DNA from: DASSUC01 sp035649895
GTDB lineage: Bacteria; Actinomycetota; Actinomycetes; Mycobacteriales; Micromonosporaceae
Length of the DNA stretch: 19,040 bases
NCBI GenBank assembly: GCA_035649895.1
Contig: DASRIS010000044.1
Span: 1-19,040, forward strand
Reading direction: 5' to 3'
In this document: positions 1 through 7,639 of the stretch, one piece after another
Position numbering within the stretch: the stretch's first letter is position 1
How the letters are laid out: every line of letters starts with the position of its first letter
The notes under the pieces: model-generated
Seen by the model: only the letters and a program-made list of their open reading frames with translations
The model's database searches: none
Told to the model about the DNA's origin: nothing
Program-made: the position numbers and the translations under genes

Positions 1-1530
1 GCCCACCGCTACCTCGCAGTGCGCGAGGTCATGATCGAGTGCCCGTTCCCCAACAGGCAGGTCGACCAGCTCGGCCTGCTCGACCTGCCCGGCCTCGGCG
101 AGGTCGACGCGAACGCCGACACCCGGCACGTCGCCGGGCTGCGCGGCGAGGTCGACGTGGTCGTCATGGTGCTACGCCCGGCGGAGGGCATTGCGTACTG
201 GCGCGACGTCGACAACGGCGCGCTGGAGCTGCTCAAGGAAGTCCGTGGCGGGATCGGCTCGGCGCGGGACTTCGTGTTCCTCGCGATCAATGACGCCGAA
301 CCCGATCGGGTCCGGCTGGCCGGCCTGCGCCAGTCGATCACCAGCCTTGCCAACGACGAGACGCCCGACGTGCACTACCGAGTCCTGGAGGCCGACGCCC
401 ATTGCCCCGGCGACGTGCATGGGCGGATCCTCGCGCCGGTCCTGCTCCACTTGGCCGAGCGGCTGCCCACGATGGACCGCGAGGTGTTCGCCGCCGCGAT
501 AGCCGGCGCCGACACGGTACTGGCTCGCATCCGTACCGCCGTCGAGGACCTGGAGACGGCGCTGCGCGTGCTGCGCCAGCGGGTCGGGGTCAACGAGAGC
601 CTGCACGGCCACGCCTCCCGGCTGCGCGCAATGCTCGCGATCGAGCTGCGGCACATCGTCGACGATCTGCGCCGCCAGGCCGAGGAGTCGGCCGAGGACA
701 CTGAATTCGTCGAGACCCTGGAGCGCACGTTCGACGAGACCGTCGAGTGGATCCAGGACGGCTTTGGTGTCGGTGCCGAGACCTGGACCCGCCGCGCGTT
801 CGAGGACATGGCCAAGCTCGGCAACGCCTCTGCGTTCGCCGTTGACGAGCTGAACTTCATACGCGTCGATATCAGTCGCCGCTTCGCCGGCCTGAGTGAC
901 CTGTTCGCCGGCCGGGTGCAGGCAGTGTGGGGACAGGTCGCGGAGGCACTGCGCCGGCACCTTGGGGTGTTGCTCGCCGACGCCGACAGAGACCGCCCCG
1001 ACGAGGCGCTGCGGCGCTTCGTCGAGCTGCTCAACGACGCCGAGGAGCCCTGTCCGACGCTCGCCCAGGCCGTGTCTGGCCTGCTCGACGTCCGCATCGA
1101 CTACCAAAGCCAGCTGTACCCGAGAGTCCGCGCCGCCCTAGCCAGCCTCAACCAGGAAATCAAGAATCCGGCGACCGGCGAGGTCGTACACCAGACCGCG
1201 GTCGAGATCTCCGAGGGCGGCGCCGAGCAGCTCTATACAACCACGTCGCGTCTCGCCGAGCGGGCGGCGCACCAGGCCAAACGCGCACTGCTCGCCGAGT
1301 CGATTGCGCCCACCATGATCCTGTACGCCGTGGTCGAGCACTTCGCCGACCACCTCATCAGGTCACGGGAGTCTGAGGGCGAGTTCCGGCGGCTGGCCCG
1401 CTCGTACCGCGACGACATCTGGCCGGCCGAGTTCCATCAGATCGGCGAGGCCAACGCCAGGGTCACCCGGTTGCGGGCCGCCGTCCGCGAGATCGCCTCG
1501 ACACTCGCCGAACTGGAGAAGAGCCTGTGA
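1..1530 (+). CDS. Large GTPase-like protein, 5'-truncated by the window edge
   Basis: The reading frame is open from base 1, so the start codon and the P-loop (G1) lie upstream of the window; 509 residues are visible. Near the visible N-terminus (about residues 24-34) is LGLLDLPGLGE, a hydrophobic strand followed by DxPG, which is the G3/Walker B motif of TRAFAC GTPases. A hydrophobic strand ending VVVMVL follows, and then FVFLAINDAE (about residues 91-100) sits where NKxD would normally be; the lysine is absent, so G4 is non-canonical. From about residue 160 on, the protein is long, charged and helical, with heptad-like Leu/Ala/Arg stretches, as in dynamin-like or septin-like GTPases. The stop overlaps the next start by four bases (GTGA), so the two genes are translationally coupled. 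A GTPase is well supported; the exact family and function are not. A role in a membrane-associated or conflict-type GTPase system is inference. Confidence 0.72.
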   Translation, partial: AHRYLAVREVMIECPFPNRQVDQLGLLDLPGLGEVDANADTRHVAGLRGEVDVVVMVLRPAEGIAYWRDVDNGALELLKEVRGGIGSARDFVFLAINDAEPDRVRLAGLRQSITSLANDETPDVHYRVLEADAHCPGDVHGRILAPVLLHLAERLPTMDREVFAAAIAGADTVLARIRTAVEDLETALRVLRQRVGVNESLHGHASRLRAMLAIELRHIVDDLRRQAEESAEDTEFVETLERTFDETVEWIQDGFGVGAETWTRRAFEDMAKLGNASAFAVDELNFIRVDISRRFAGLSDLFAGRVQAVWGQVAEALRRHLGVLLADADRDRPDEALRRFVELLNDAEEPCPTLAQAVSGLLDVRIDYQSQLYPRVRAALASLNQEIKNPATGEVVHQTAVEISEGGAEQLYTTTSRLAERAAHQAKRALLAESIAPTMILYAVVEHFADHLIRSRESEGEFRRLARSYRDDIWPAEFHQIGEANARVTRLRAAVREIASTLAELEKSL

Positions 1531-2753
1531 CCCAACCACTATTCGCCGAACTGCTGCGCCTGTTGCGCGGCGGCGTGCCGTACCGCAGCCCGTTCACCCC
1601 GCGGGCAACGACCACCGCCCGCGGCGACGACCTGCCATTCAAGGTGAGCATGCTGGGGCCGACGTCGGTAGGCAAGACCTCGCTAATCTCGGCGCTGCTG
1701 CGCGAGGCCGAGAGCGCGCTCATCGGCACGAAGGTCATCCTGGAGCCCTACGACGTGGAGACCGAGCAGCGCATCGTCACCCACCGGCGCAAGATCGAAG
1801 GCGCACTGTATGCCGGCGAGTTCGACCCGGAGGCGGTCAAGCCCAACGTTGAGGAGGTCATCTTCCGGCTGCGGCTGGCCACCGGATCCGACGAGGTTGG
1901 CATCCGCTTCGACCTGCTGGACTACCCCGGCGGCTGGCTCGACCCGCACCGCCGAGGCGTGGAGAACCAGGAGAGCTGGGAGGAGTGCCTGCGCTTCATG
2001 GCGCAGAGCAGCGTCCTCATCGTTCCGATCGACGCGGTGCTCATCATGGAGGCCCAGCTGACCAAGCAGAAGCAGTCGCTGCCGTTCCTGCTGGCGCCCG
2101 GCGAGGTGCGCGACATCGCGCTGCGATGGGCCTCCGAGCGGGCCGAGCGCCCTGACGAGCCGGCCCTGCTGGTCTTCGCTCCGACCAAGTGCGAAAGCTA
2201 CTTCGCGGACAACGGCGGCCTGCACGACGAGTCGGAGAAGCTCTACAACCAGACCACTCGCCTATACGGACAGGTCCGCACCGCGGTCATGGCCACCGCG
2301 CCGCACACGAAGATCTACTATGTACCGGTCGACACGCTGGGCTGCGTGCAGCTCATCTCTGCGAAGTGGCGGCCCAACGCGATGTTCGAGGGCACCCTGG
2401 AGTGCCTGCCGCACTTCGCGATCCGGCCGCCTGCCATGCTGCGGCCCAAGGCCGTCGACTCGATTCTGTTCCTGCTGTGTCGGCAGCTCACTGAGGCCCG
2501 CAGCCGCACCGCCGATGTCGTGGCCAAGGTCAGCGCAGACCGCGCTGCCGAGGCCGCCGCGTTGGCCGACCGAAGCGAAGGGCTGTTCCGGGACTTATTC
2601 CTGCGGTTAATCGGCGAAAAAGCGCTGCGTGAGCGCAGCCGCGACTGGCTCGCCGGCGAGGCGCGGCGGGAGATGGCTTACCTCGACCGGCTCACAGAGG
2701 TCGTCGATAAGCTGGCCGAGCAGCCACACAACGACCGCGTCCGGCAGTGGTGA
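1527..2753 (+). CDS. P-loop GTPase with DYPGG motif, partner of the upstream GTPase
   Basis: The protein has 408 residues. GPTSVGKT at residues 44-51 is a clear Walker A/G1 motif after a hydrophobic beta strand. FDLLDYPGGW around residue 132 is a G3-type motif; DYPG followed by Trp also recalls the YcjX/DUF463 group and predicted double-GTPase families. LLVFAPTKCE (residues 214-223) sits at the G4 position as TKCE instead of NKxD. The C-terminal third is helical and charged. The GTG start at 1527 overlaps the preceding stop (GTGA), and the gene ends inside the start region of the next gene. Two TTA codons, at 2595-2597 and 2607-2609, lie three codons apart; TTA is very rare in such GC-rich genomes and in Streptomyces makes translation depend on the bldA tRNA. 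That suggests either developmental control or recent acquisition. A nucleotide-binding GTPase-class protein is secure; cellular function is unknown. Confidence 0.78.
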   Translation: MTQPLFAELLRLLRGGVPYRSPFTPRATTTARGDDLPFKVSMLGPTSVGKTSLISALLREAESALIGTKVILEPYDVETEQRIVTHRRKIEGALYAGEFDPEAVKPNVEEVIFRLRLATGSDEVGIRFDLLDYPGGWLDPHRRGVENQESWEECLRFMAQSSVLIVPIDAVLIMEAQLTKQKQSLPFLLAPGEVRDIALRWASERAERPDEPALLVFAPTKCESYFADNGGLHDESEKLYNQTTRLYGQVRTAVMATAPHTKIYYVPVDTLGCVQLISAKWRPNAMFEGTLECLPHFAIRPPAMLRPKAVDSILFLLCRQLTEARSRTADVVAKVSADRAAEAAALADRSEGLFRDLFLRLIGEKALRERSRDWLAGEARREMAYLDRLTEVVDKLAEQPHNDRVRQW

Positions 2754-3607
2754 GGCAGATGCGGGTCTACCTGCGAGCCCGCGGGCAGGACCGGGTCGGC
2801 GGCGAATTCATCTTCCTCGGCAGGGCTCCCGAGCGTCAGTGGTGGCGGGAGCACCGGCACTACTTCGAAGCTGAGTCGCCGACGGTGCTCGTCGTCTCTG
2901 ACGGTGCCACCTGGCGGGTCATGCTCGCCGGTGTTCCGACGGCCCTGCGTGACGTCTCCGACCGCGCGCCGACGTACACCGTCGTGCTGGATGGTGCGGC
3001 CGGCGACCCCGACGCGGCGCTGGCGCTACGGCTGGTCGACGCATTCCTGGCCGAACTCGGCGAGGTGGCCGACTCCCCGCGCGCCGGCGCGGTCATCGAC
3101 GCGCAACTACCGCCCGAAGTCATCGAACGGCTGCGCGCCTGGACGTTGCGCGACGGGCGCCAAGACGAGGCCGTCGGCGAGGTGGCCGACCGTGTGTGCC
3201 AGGCCCTGGCCACCTTGCCGGCACCCGCAACGGCCGGGTCGGCGCCCGCACCCGCGTCGTGGGTCAGCCTCATCACCGACGCGACGGCGCGGGCCGCAGC
3301 CCTGCACCGCGCGGCCACGCTCTTCGCCGGCACCGCCGGGATCGTAGCGTACTTGAACCTGCCGACCCAGGCCGCCGTGGTGCGCCCACTCACCGCGACC
3401 GCCGGCGGGGCCGCTGTACTGCTGCAGTCCGAGGCGGCCCTTCCGTCCGGGCTGGTCGACCTCGACCCGCCGCCCGCACCGGAGCGGCCGACCGGCCCAA
3501 AAGCACTAGCCGGCGCGGCTCCGGCCCGCCGGCCGACGGTGCTGGAGATTACGACCGCAGCCGCCCTAGTAGCTCTGGCGGTGATGATCCTACTGATGAT
3601 CTTCTGA
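2747..3607 (+). CDS. Tail-anchored protein of unknown function in the GTPase operon
   Basis: I do not recognise this 286-residue protein. The N-terminal 120 residues look like a compact alpha/beta domain, beginning MRVYLRARGQ with a conspicuous tryptophan/histidine patch (ERQWWREHRHYFE, about residues 28-40). The middle is helical. Residues 225-260 are a Pro/Ala-rich linker, and the last 23 residues (about 264-286) form a single hydrophobic helix with no charge after it, typical of a tail-anchored membrane protein with the body in the cytoplasm. GTG 2747 overlaps the previous stop at 2751-2753; an in-frame ATG at 2759 is the alternative start. Position and coupling suggest it attaches the two GTPases to the membrane or acts as their effector. 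That is inference from context only. Confidence 0.68.
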   Translation: MVRQMRVYLRARGQDRVGGEFIFLGRAPERQWWREHRHYFEAESPTVLVVSDGATWRVMLAGVPTALRDVSDRAPTYTVVLDGAAGDPDAALALRLVDAFLAELGEVADSPRAGAVIDAQLPPEVIERLRAWTLRDGRQDEAVGEVADRVCQALATLPAPATAGSAPAPASWVSLITDATARAAALHRAATLFAGTAGIVAYLNLPTQAAVVRPLTATAGGAAVLLQSEAALPSGLVDLDPPPAPERPTGPKALAGAAPARRPTVLEITTAAALVALAVMILLMIF

Positions 3608-4050
3608 CCGAGCCCTGGCCGGAACTGCTCATCGTCAGAGTCATCGTCGAAGGGCGCGAACCGGTACAGCAGCGGCTCTACCTGGCTTCATCGTACCGTG
3701 AGGGGGCGGAGTATCACGAGGCTCCCGACGAGTCAGAGCCTCGGGTCGTAGCAGTGGTCTGGCTGACCCGCGCCACGGTCGAGCTGCTGATCGCCGCAGG
3801 CCGCCGCCTGCCGGTCACCGGCCGCCACTCGGGAGCGAAGCGCCCGATGAAGGCGCGCATGACCATACACGACAAGGAGACGTTCGGGGCGCTCGAGGTG
3901 CGGATCGAAATCGACGAGGAGCGCCAGCGGAACGTCCTCGACCTGATCGCGTTGGCCTGGCAAACCGGGAGGCGCGCCGCGGACGGCGCCAGCCGTCGCA
4001 TAGCCGATCTACGATCCGACAGCCGGCCCTCCGGCGGACCATCGGCATAG
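3604..4050 (+). CDS. Small hypothetical protein, probable CTG start in a CTGA overlap
   Basis: Downstream of the tail-anchored gene the +1 frame holds a convincing coding stretch: it starts TEPWPELLIVRVIVEGREP, alternates hydrophobic and polar residues like beta strands, and includes AVVWLTRATVELLIAAGRR and a helical C-terminus. No ATG, GTG or TTG lies near its beginning. CTG at 3604 overlaps the preceding TGA as CTGA, matching the GTGA-type junction earlier in the operon, and would give 148 residues. The frame stays open upstream to a GTG at 3196, but that extension lies antiparallel in composition to a real protein (Arg/Pro/Gly-rich text typical of an out-of-frame reading), so I reject it. 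An internal ATG at 3847 would give only the C-terminal 67 residues. I recognise no family. The coding call is fair; the start is uncertain. Confidence 0.55.
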   Translation: MTEPWPELLIVRVIVEGREPVQQRLYLASSYREGAEYHEAPDESEPRVVAVVWLTRATVELLIAAGRRLPVTGRHSGAKRPMKARMTIHDKETFGALEVRIEIDEERQRNVLDLIALAWQTGRRAADGASRRIADLRSDSRPSGGPSA

Positions 4051-4102
4051 CACGGCCCGCGACGATCGTGCAACGATGTCCCCGATACGGCCTGTAGTGG
4101 GA

Positions 4103-4147
4103 CCCCATTTAGAAATGTTGGGAAGTCCTCCTGGTAGCGAATGTTGG
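4103..4147. repeat. Possible worn insertion-sequence end
   Basis: The gap between the GTPase operon and the LuxR gene contains a small inverted repeat (CATTT, AG, AAATG at 4106-4117) and an 8-base direct repeat AATGTTGG at 4114-4121 and 4140-4147, 26 bases apart. The area is less GC-rich than its surroundings. Nested short repeats of this sort occur in the ends of IS21-like and some other elements. No transposase remnant is visible, so this is only a suggestion. Confidence 0.2.
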
Positions 4148-4159
4148 CCAGCCAGGTGC

Positions 4160-6979
4160 TTACTCAACCGTGCCGAAGTCCAGCGTGGCGGCGGCCCCCG
4201 GCACGCCGGCCTCGCGTCCGGCCGGCGGCTCGGCGTCGGTCTCCTCCCGCTCCAGCACCCTGGCGAGCTGGCGCCGGTTGTGCACGCCGAGCCGCCGGTA
4301 GAGCCGGGTCAGGTTGGCCTCGACCGCCTTGACCGACAGGAACGTCGTACGCGCGATCTCCCGGTTCGTCGCCCCGCCCAGGACCAGGTTGACGATGCGC
4401 TGCTCGGTCTCGGACATTCCGGGCCCTTGCCCGCCGTTGAGCCGGGCCAGCTCGGCCTCTGCCGCGGCGCGCCACGGCGCGGCCCCGGCCGCCGCGTACC
4501 GCGTGACCGCCTCGGCGAGCGCCGCGCGGGCGGCGCCGCGCCGGTGCGCCCGGCGCTCGAGCGCACCCAGGATGTGCCGGGCCCGCGCGACCTCGACCGG
4601 GTACGGGTGGTCGCCCTCCTGCCGCAGTGCCTCGGCGAGCAGGTCGGCACCGCCCCGCACATCCCCACCCGCGGCGACCAGCACGGCCTCGGCCCGGGCC
4701 AGGCCGAGCCGCACCACCTTCCGGCCGAGCCGGTCAGCCACGCCCTGGACCTCCCGCAGCACCGCGGTCGCCTCGTCCCGGGCCCCGGCGCCGGCCAGCG
4801 CCTCCACAAAGTCTGCGTGCCACAGGAACACCGCCGGGTCCACCCGGCCCAGCCGCTGCTCCAAGGCGTACGCCGCACGCATCGGCTCGACCGCGGCGCT
4901 CGGCTCGCCCTCGAAGAGGTGCACCTGGCCGCGGATCGCGTACGAGCCCTTGAGCCAGTCCTCGTCGCCGGCCGCCCGGCACGCCTCGATCGCCTGGTCG
5001 GCCAGTGCCGCGGCCCGCCTGGGCGAGCCGCCGGAGAGCTCGACCAGGGTGCCCACCAGCAGGCCGGGGCCTGGCGTGGCCTCCATGTCGAGCATGAGCC
5101 GCATCGACTCCCGGCCAGCCCGCAGCGCCGCCGCGCACCGGCCGGCCCGGTTGTAGACCGCGGCCACCGAGACCAGCAGGACGGCCAGCTCGCGCACTGT
5201 CCCGGCCCGGGCCACCTCGTCGCGCAGCGTCTCGATCTGGCGGACCGCCTCGGGCACGTCGCCGTGGAAGAGCCGGGACATGGCGTAGAGCTGCCGGGCC
5301 CGGATCACCTCGGCGCTCACCGGCAGGCCGCGGGAGAGCTCGGTCGCCCGGCGCAGCAGCTCGTCGCCGCCGCTCGCCCCCCGGGCCGACTCGAAGCTGG
5401 CCAGGGTGGCCAGGACCTCCACCAGCAGCTCGGTGTCGCCGCCGCGCTGCGCGTCCTTCTCGGCCAGCCGCAGCTCGTCCGTTGCGGCGCCGGTATCGCC
5501 GTCGTAGTACCACTTGAAGGCGCGGTAGAGGCGCACCCTGGCCAGCAGCCGCAGGTCGTCGCTTGCCTCGCGGAACGCCTCCTCCAGCAGCGGGGTCAGC
5601 CCGGACTGGTCCTGCCCGGCCACGTCGGCCAGGATGAGCCGGGCGCGCACCCGCAGCCGGGGGTCGTCGGCCTCGGCCAGCGCCGCGGTGGCCAGCCGCT
5701 GGGTGTCGTGGGTGAGGCCGGCGTCGTACGCGTGCTCGGCCGCGGCCAGCCGGCGCGCCGCGGCGAGCCCGGCCGGCCCCGGCGGGGTCCGGTCGGCGGC
5801 CCGCTCGGCGAGGTCGGCCGCTACCGCCGGCGCGCCCCGCCGGCGCGCCCCCTCGGCCGCCTCGGCCAGCTGCGCCGCGAGGTCCTCGTCGGCGTACGGG
5901 CGGGCCTGCGCGAGGTGGCGCACCCGCTCCACCGGGTCGTCGACGCGGGCCGCGAGCGCCTCGTGGGCCACCCGCCGGTCGGCCGGGTCGGCGTCGGCGT
6001 AGACCAGCTCGCGCAGGAGCGGGTGGGCGAAGCACACCCCGCCGTCGGGCGCCACCTCCACCAGCCCGGCCGCGACGGCCGCGGCGAGCCCCTCCCGGGC
6101 ACCCGGGTCGGCCGCGACCAGGGCCACGGTGGGGCGGGCGGCGGCCGCGGCGAGCAGCAGCACCGGGGCGCTCGACGGGGGGAGGCTGGCCAGGCGCTCG
6201 GCGAGCAGCGGGCGCAGCCGCTCGGGCACCGGCAGCGGCTCGCCGAAGCCGGCCGCGCCGCCGCTGGCGACCAGGGCCCGGCCGAGCTCCACCGCGAAGA
6301 GCGGGTTGCCCTCGCTCGCCTCGTGCACCCGGGCGATGGTCACCAGCGACAGCACCGGGCCGAACCGGTCCCGCAGCAGGTCGGCCGTGTCGTACTCGGT
6401 GAGCGGCGAAAGCGGCAGCTCGTGCCGGGGCGGCGGGCACAGGTCCAGGTAGGCGGCGGCGTCGCAGCGGTCGACCCGCTCGGCGGCGAGCATGCGTACC
6501 CGGGCGCCCTCCAGCCGGCGCGCGACGAACCGCAGCACACCCGCGCTCGGCTCATCCACCCACTGGAGGTCATCGATAACAAGCAGGACCGGCCGGCGCG
6601 CGGCCAGCCCGCGCAGCACCTCCAGCACGGCCAGGCGTACCGCCAGCTGGTCCTGGGCCGCGGCCGGGGTGTGCTCGCGCAGCAGGGCGCCGTCAAAGGC
6701 CGCCCGCAGGTGCCGCGGCAGCCCGGCGATCTCCTCGCCGGCCACGCCGTCGAAGATGTCCACGAGCGTCAGGTAGGGCAGGCCGGACTCGACCTCCACC
6801 GCCGCGGCCCGCAGCACCCGGGCGTCACCGGCGCTGGCCGCGTACGCGTCGAGCACGGTCGACTTGCCGATGCCGGCCGGCCCGCAGACCAGGACACTGC
6901 CACCATCCGACAGCAGGGTGCGGATCTGCTCAAGCACGTCGGCTCGGCCGACGGGAGTGTTCAGCCGAGGATGTGCCAC
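4160..6979 (-). CDS. LuxR-family transcriptional regulator with AAA ATPase domain (LAL type)
   Basis: This 939-residue protein has the LAL (large ATP-binding LuxR) layout. An N-terminal ATPase carries Walker A GPAGIGKST at residues 33-41 and Walker B VLLVIDDLQW at about 131-140. A long helical, TPR-like middle follows, and a C-terminal LuxR helix-turn-helix at about 856-913 is recognisable from SETEQRIVNLVLGGATNREI and the LSVKAVEANLTRLYRRLGV recognition region. A 26-residue tail follows and ends at a TAA. LAL proteins bind ATP and often a ligand and act as activators, frequently of secondary metabolism or sugar use; the target here is unknown. I chose GTG at 6979, where homology-like sequence (AHPRLNTPVGRADVLEQ) begins and an AGGGA lies about 11 bases upstream. 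A TTG at 7051 would add 24 unconvincing residues. It is divergent from the broken apbE, which it may once have controlled. Confidence 0.92.
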   Translation of the reverse strand: MAHPRLNTPVGRADVLEQIRTLLSDGGSVLVCGPAGIGKSTVLDAYAASAGDARVLRAAAVEVESGLPYLTLVDIFDGVAGEEIAGLPRHLRAAFDGALLREHTPAAAQDQLAVRLAVLEVLRGLAARRPVLLVIDDLQWVDEPSAGVLRFVARRLEGARVRMLAAERVDRCDAAAYLDLCPPPRHELPLSPLTEYDTADLLRDRFGPVLSLVTIARVHEASEGNPLFAVELGRALVASGGAAGFGEPLPVPERLRPLLAERLASLPPSSAPVLLLAAAAARPTVALVAADPGAREGLAAAVAAGLVEVAPDGGVCFAHPLLRELVYADADPADRRVAHEALAARVDDPVERVRHLAQARPYADEDLAAQLAEAAEGARRRGAPAVAADLAERAADRTPPGPAGLAAARRLAAAEHAYDAGLTHDTQRLATAALAEADDPRLRVRARLILADVAGQDQSGLTPLLEEAFREASDDLRLLARVRLYRAFKWYYDGDTGAATDELRLAEKDAQRGGDTELLVEVLATLASFESARGASGGDELLRRATELSRGLPVSAEVIRARQLYAMSRLFHGDVPEAVRQIETLRDEVARAGTVRELAVLLVSVAAVYNRAGRCAAALRAGRESMRLMLDMEATPGPGLLVGTLVELSGGSPRRAAALADQAIEACRAAGDEDWLKGSYAIRGQVHLFEGEPSAAVEPMRAAYALEQRLGRVDPAVFLWHADFVEALAGAGARDEATAVLREVQGVADRLGRKVVRLGLARAEAVLVAAGGDVRGGADLLAEALRQEGDHPYPVEVARARHILGALERRAHRRGAARAALAEAVTRYAAAGAAPWRAAAEAELARLNGGQGPGMSETEQRIVNLVLGGATNREIARTTFLSVKAVEANLTRLYRRLGVHNRRQLARVLEREETDAEPPAGREAGVPGAAATLDFGTVE

Positions 6980-7101
6980 GCCAGGCAGTGTCCCTCGCCG
7001 ATGGCCGAAATCGCGATCACCTCTGCACCCTTGTGGTAGAAGCGCAACCAATCGACTCCTCAGCGTGGTACGACTGGTCAGCCCTGAGGAGAGATGCTGC
7101 T

Positions 7102-7639
7102 GTGAGTGCCATTCCCACCCGGCCGCCGCCGGAAACTCGCGGCCTGCACCGGGTGGAGCAGGTCATGGGTACGGCGGTCAGCCTGGACCTGGCCGGCCCA
7201 CTCCCCCCACCGCGGCTGGCCCGGCTCGCCGACGAGGTGTTCGGCTGGCTGCGCGAGGTGGACCGGCGGTTCAGCACGTACCGGCCGGACAGCGAGGTGT
7301 GCCGGCTGGCGCGAGGCGAGCTGTCCACTGTGGACGGGTCCGCGGACCCGCGCGCCGTGCTGGACCGGTGCGCACGGCTGTGGCGGGAGACGGAGGGCTA
7401 CTTCGACCCGTTCGCCGCCGGCCGGCGGCGGCCGGGCTGGCCTCGGTGACCGTGGTCGGGCCGGACCTGGGCGTGGCCGACGCGCGTACGCCACGGCGGC
7501 GCTGGCGATGGGCCGGGCCGGCCTGGACCGGCTCGCCGCCCGGGACGGGTACGAGTGCGCCGTGGTCACCGACGACGGCCGGGCGTTCACGACCCCCGGC
7601 GCCCGGCACATCGGCGGCGGGGCTGGCGGTCAGCGGTAG
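7102..7639 (+). pseudogene. apbE: Broken apbE (FAD:protein FMN transferase): internal deletion and frameshifts
   Basis: A strong ribosome site (GAGGAGAG at 7086-7093) precedes GTG 7102. The first 115 codons read as an ApbE N-terminus: VEQVMGTAVSLDL, then EVDRRFSTYRPDSEVCRL, then LWRETEGYFDPFAAG. The frame then stops at 7449. The typical C-terminus continues in other frames: ASVTVVGPDLGVADA in the third frame from about 7440, then YATAALAMGRAGLD and GYECAVVTDDGRAF in the second frame up to a stop at 7637-7639. The roughly 100 residues normally between these parts, containing the core FAD and magnesium binding elements, are absent. Intact ApbE attaches FMN covalently to flavoproteins such as Nqr/Rnf subunits, typically outside the membrane. 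With a missing core and two frame changes this copy should be inactive. Its last bases overlap the convergent DUF1501 gene. Confidence 0.85.

Noticed and set aside
3196..3603. N-terminal extension of the small fourth gene inside the tail-anchored gene
   Set aside because: The extension reads as Arg/Gly/Pro-rich noise, while the other frame encodes a coherent protein ending in a membrane helix.
4076..7039. A 987-codon open frame on the + strand antisense to the LuxR gene
   Set aside because: It is Arg/Gly/Pro/His-rich with no motif, while the opposite strand shows clear ATPase and LuxR domains. GC-rich codon bias keeps the antisense frame open.
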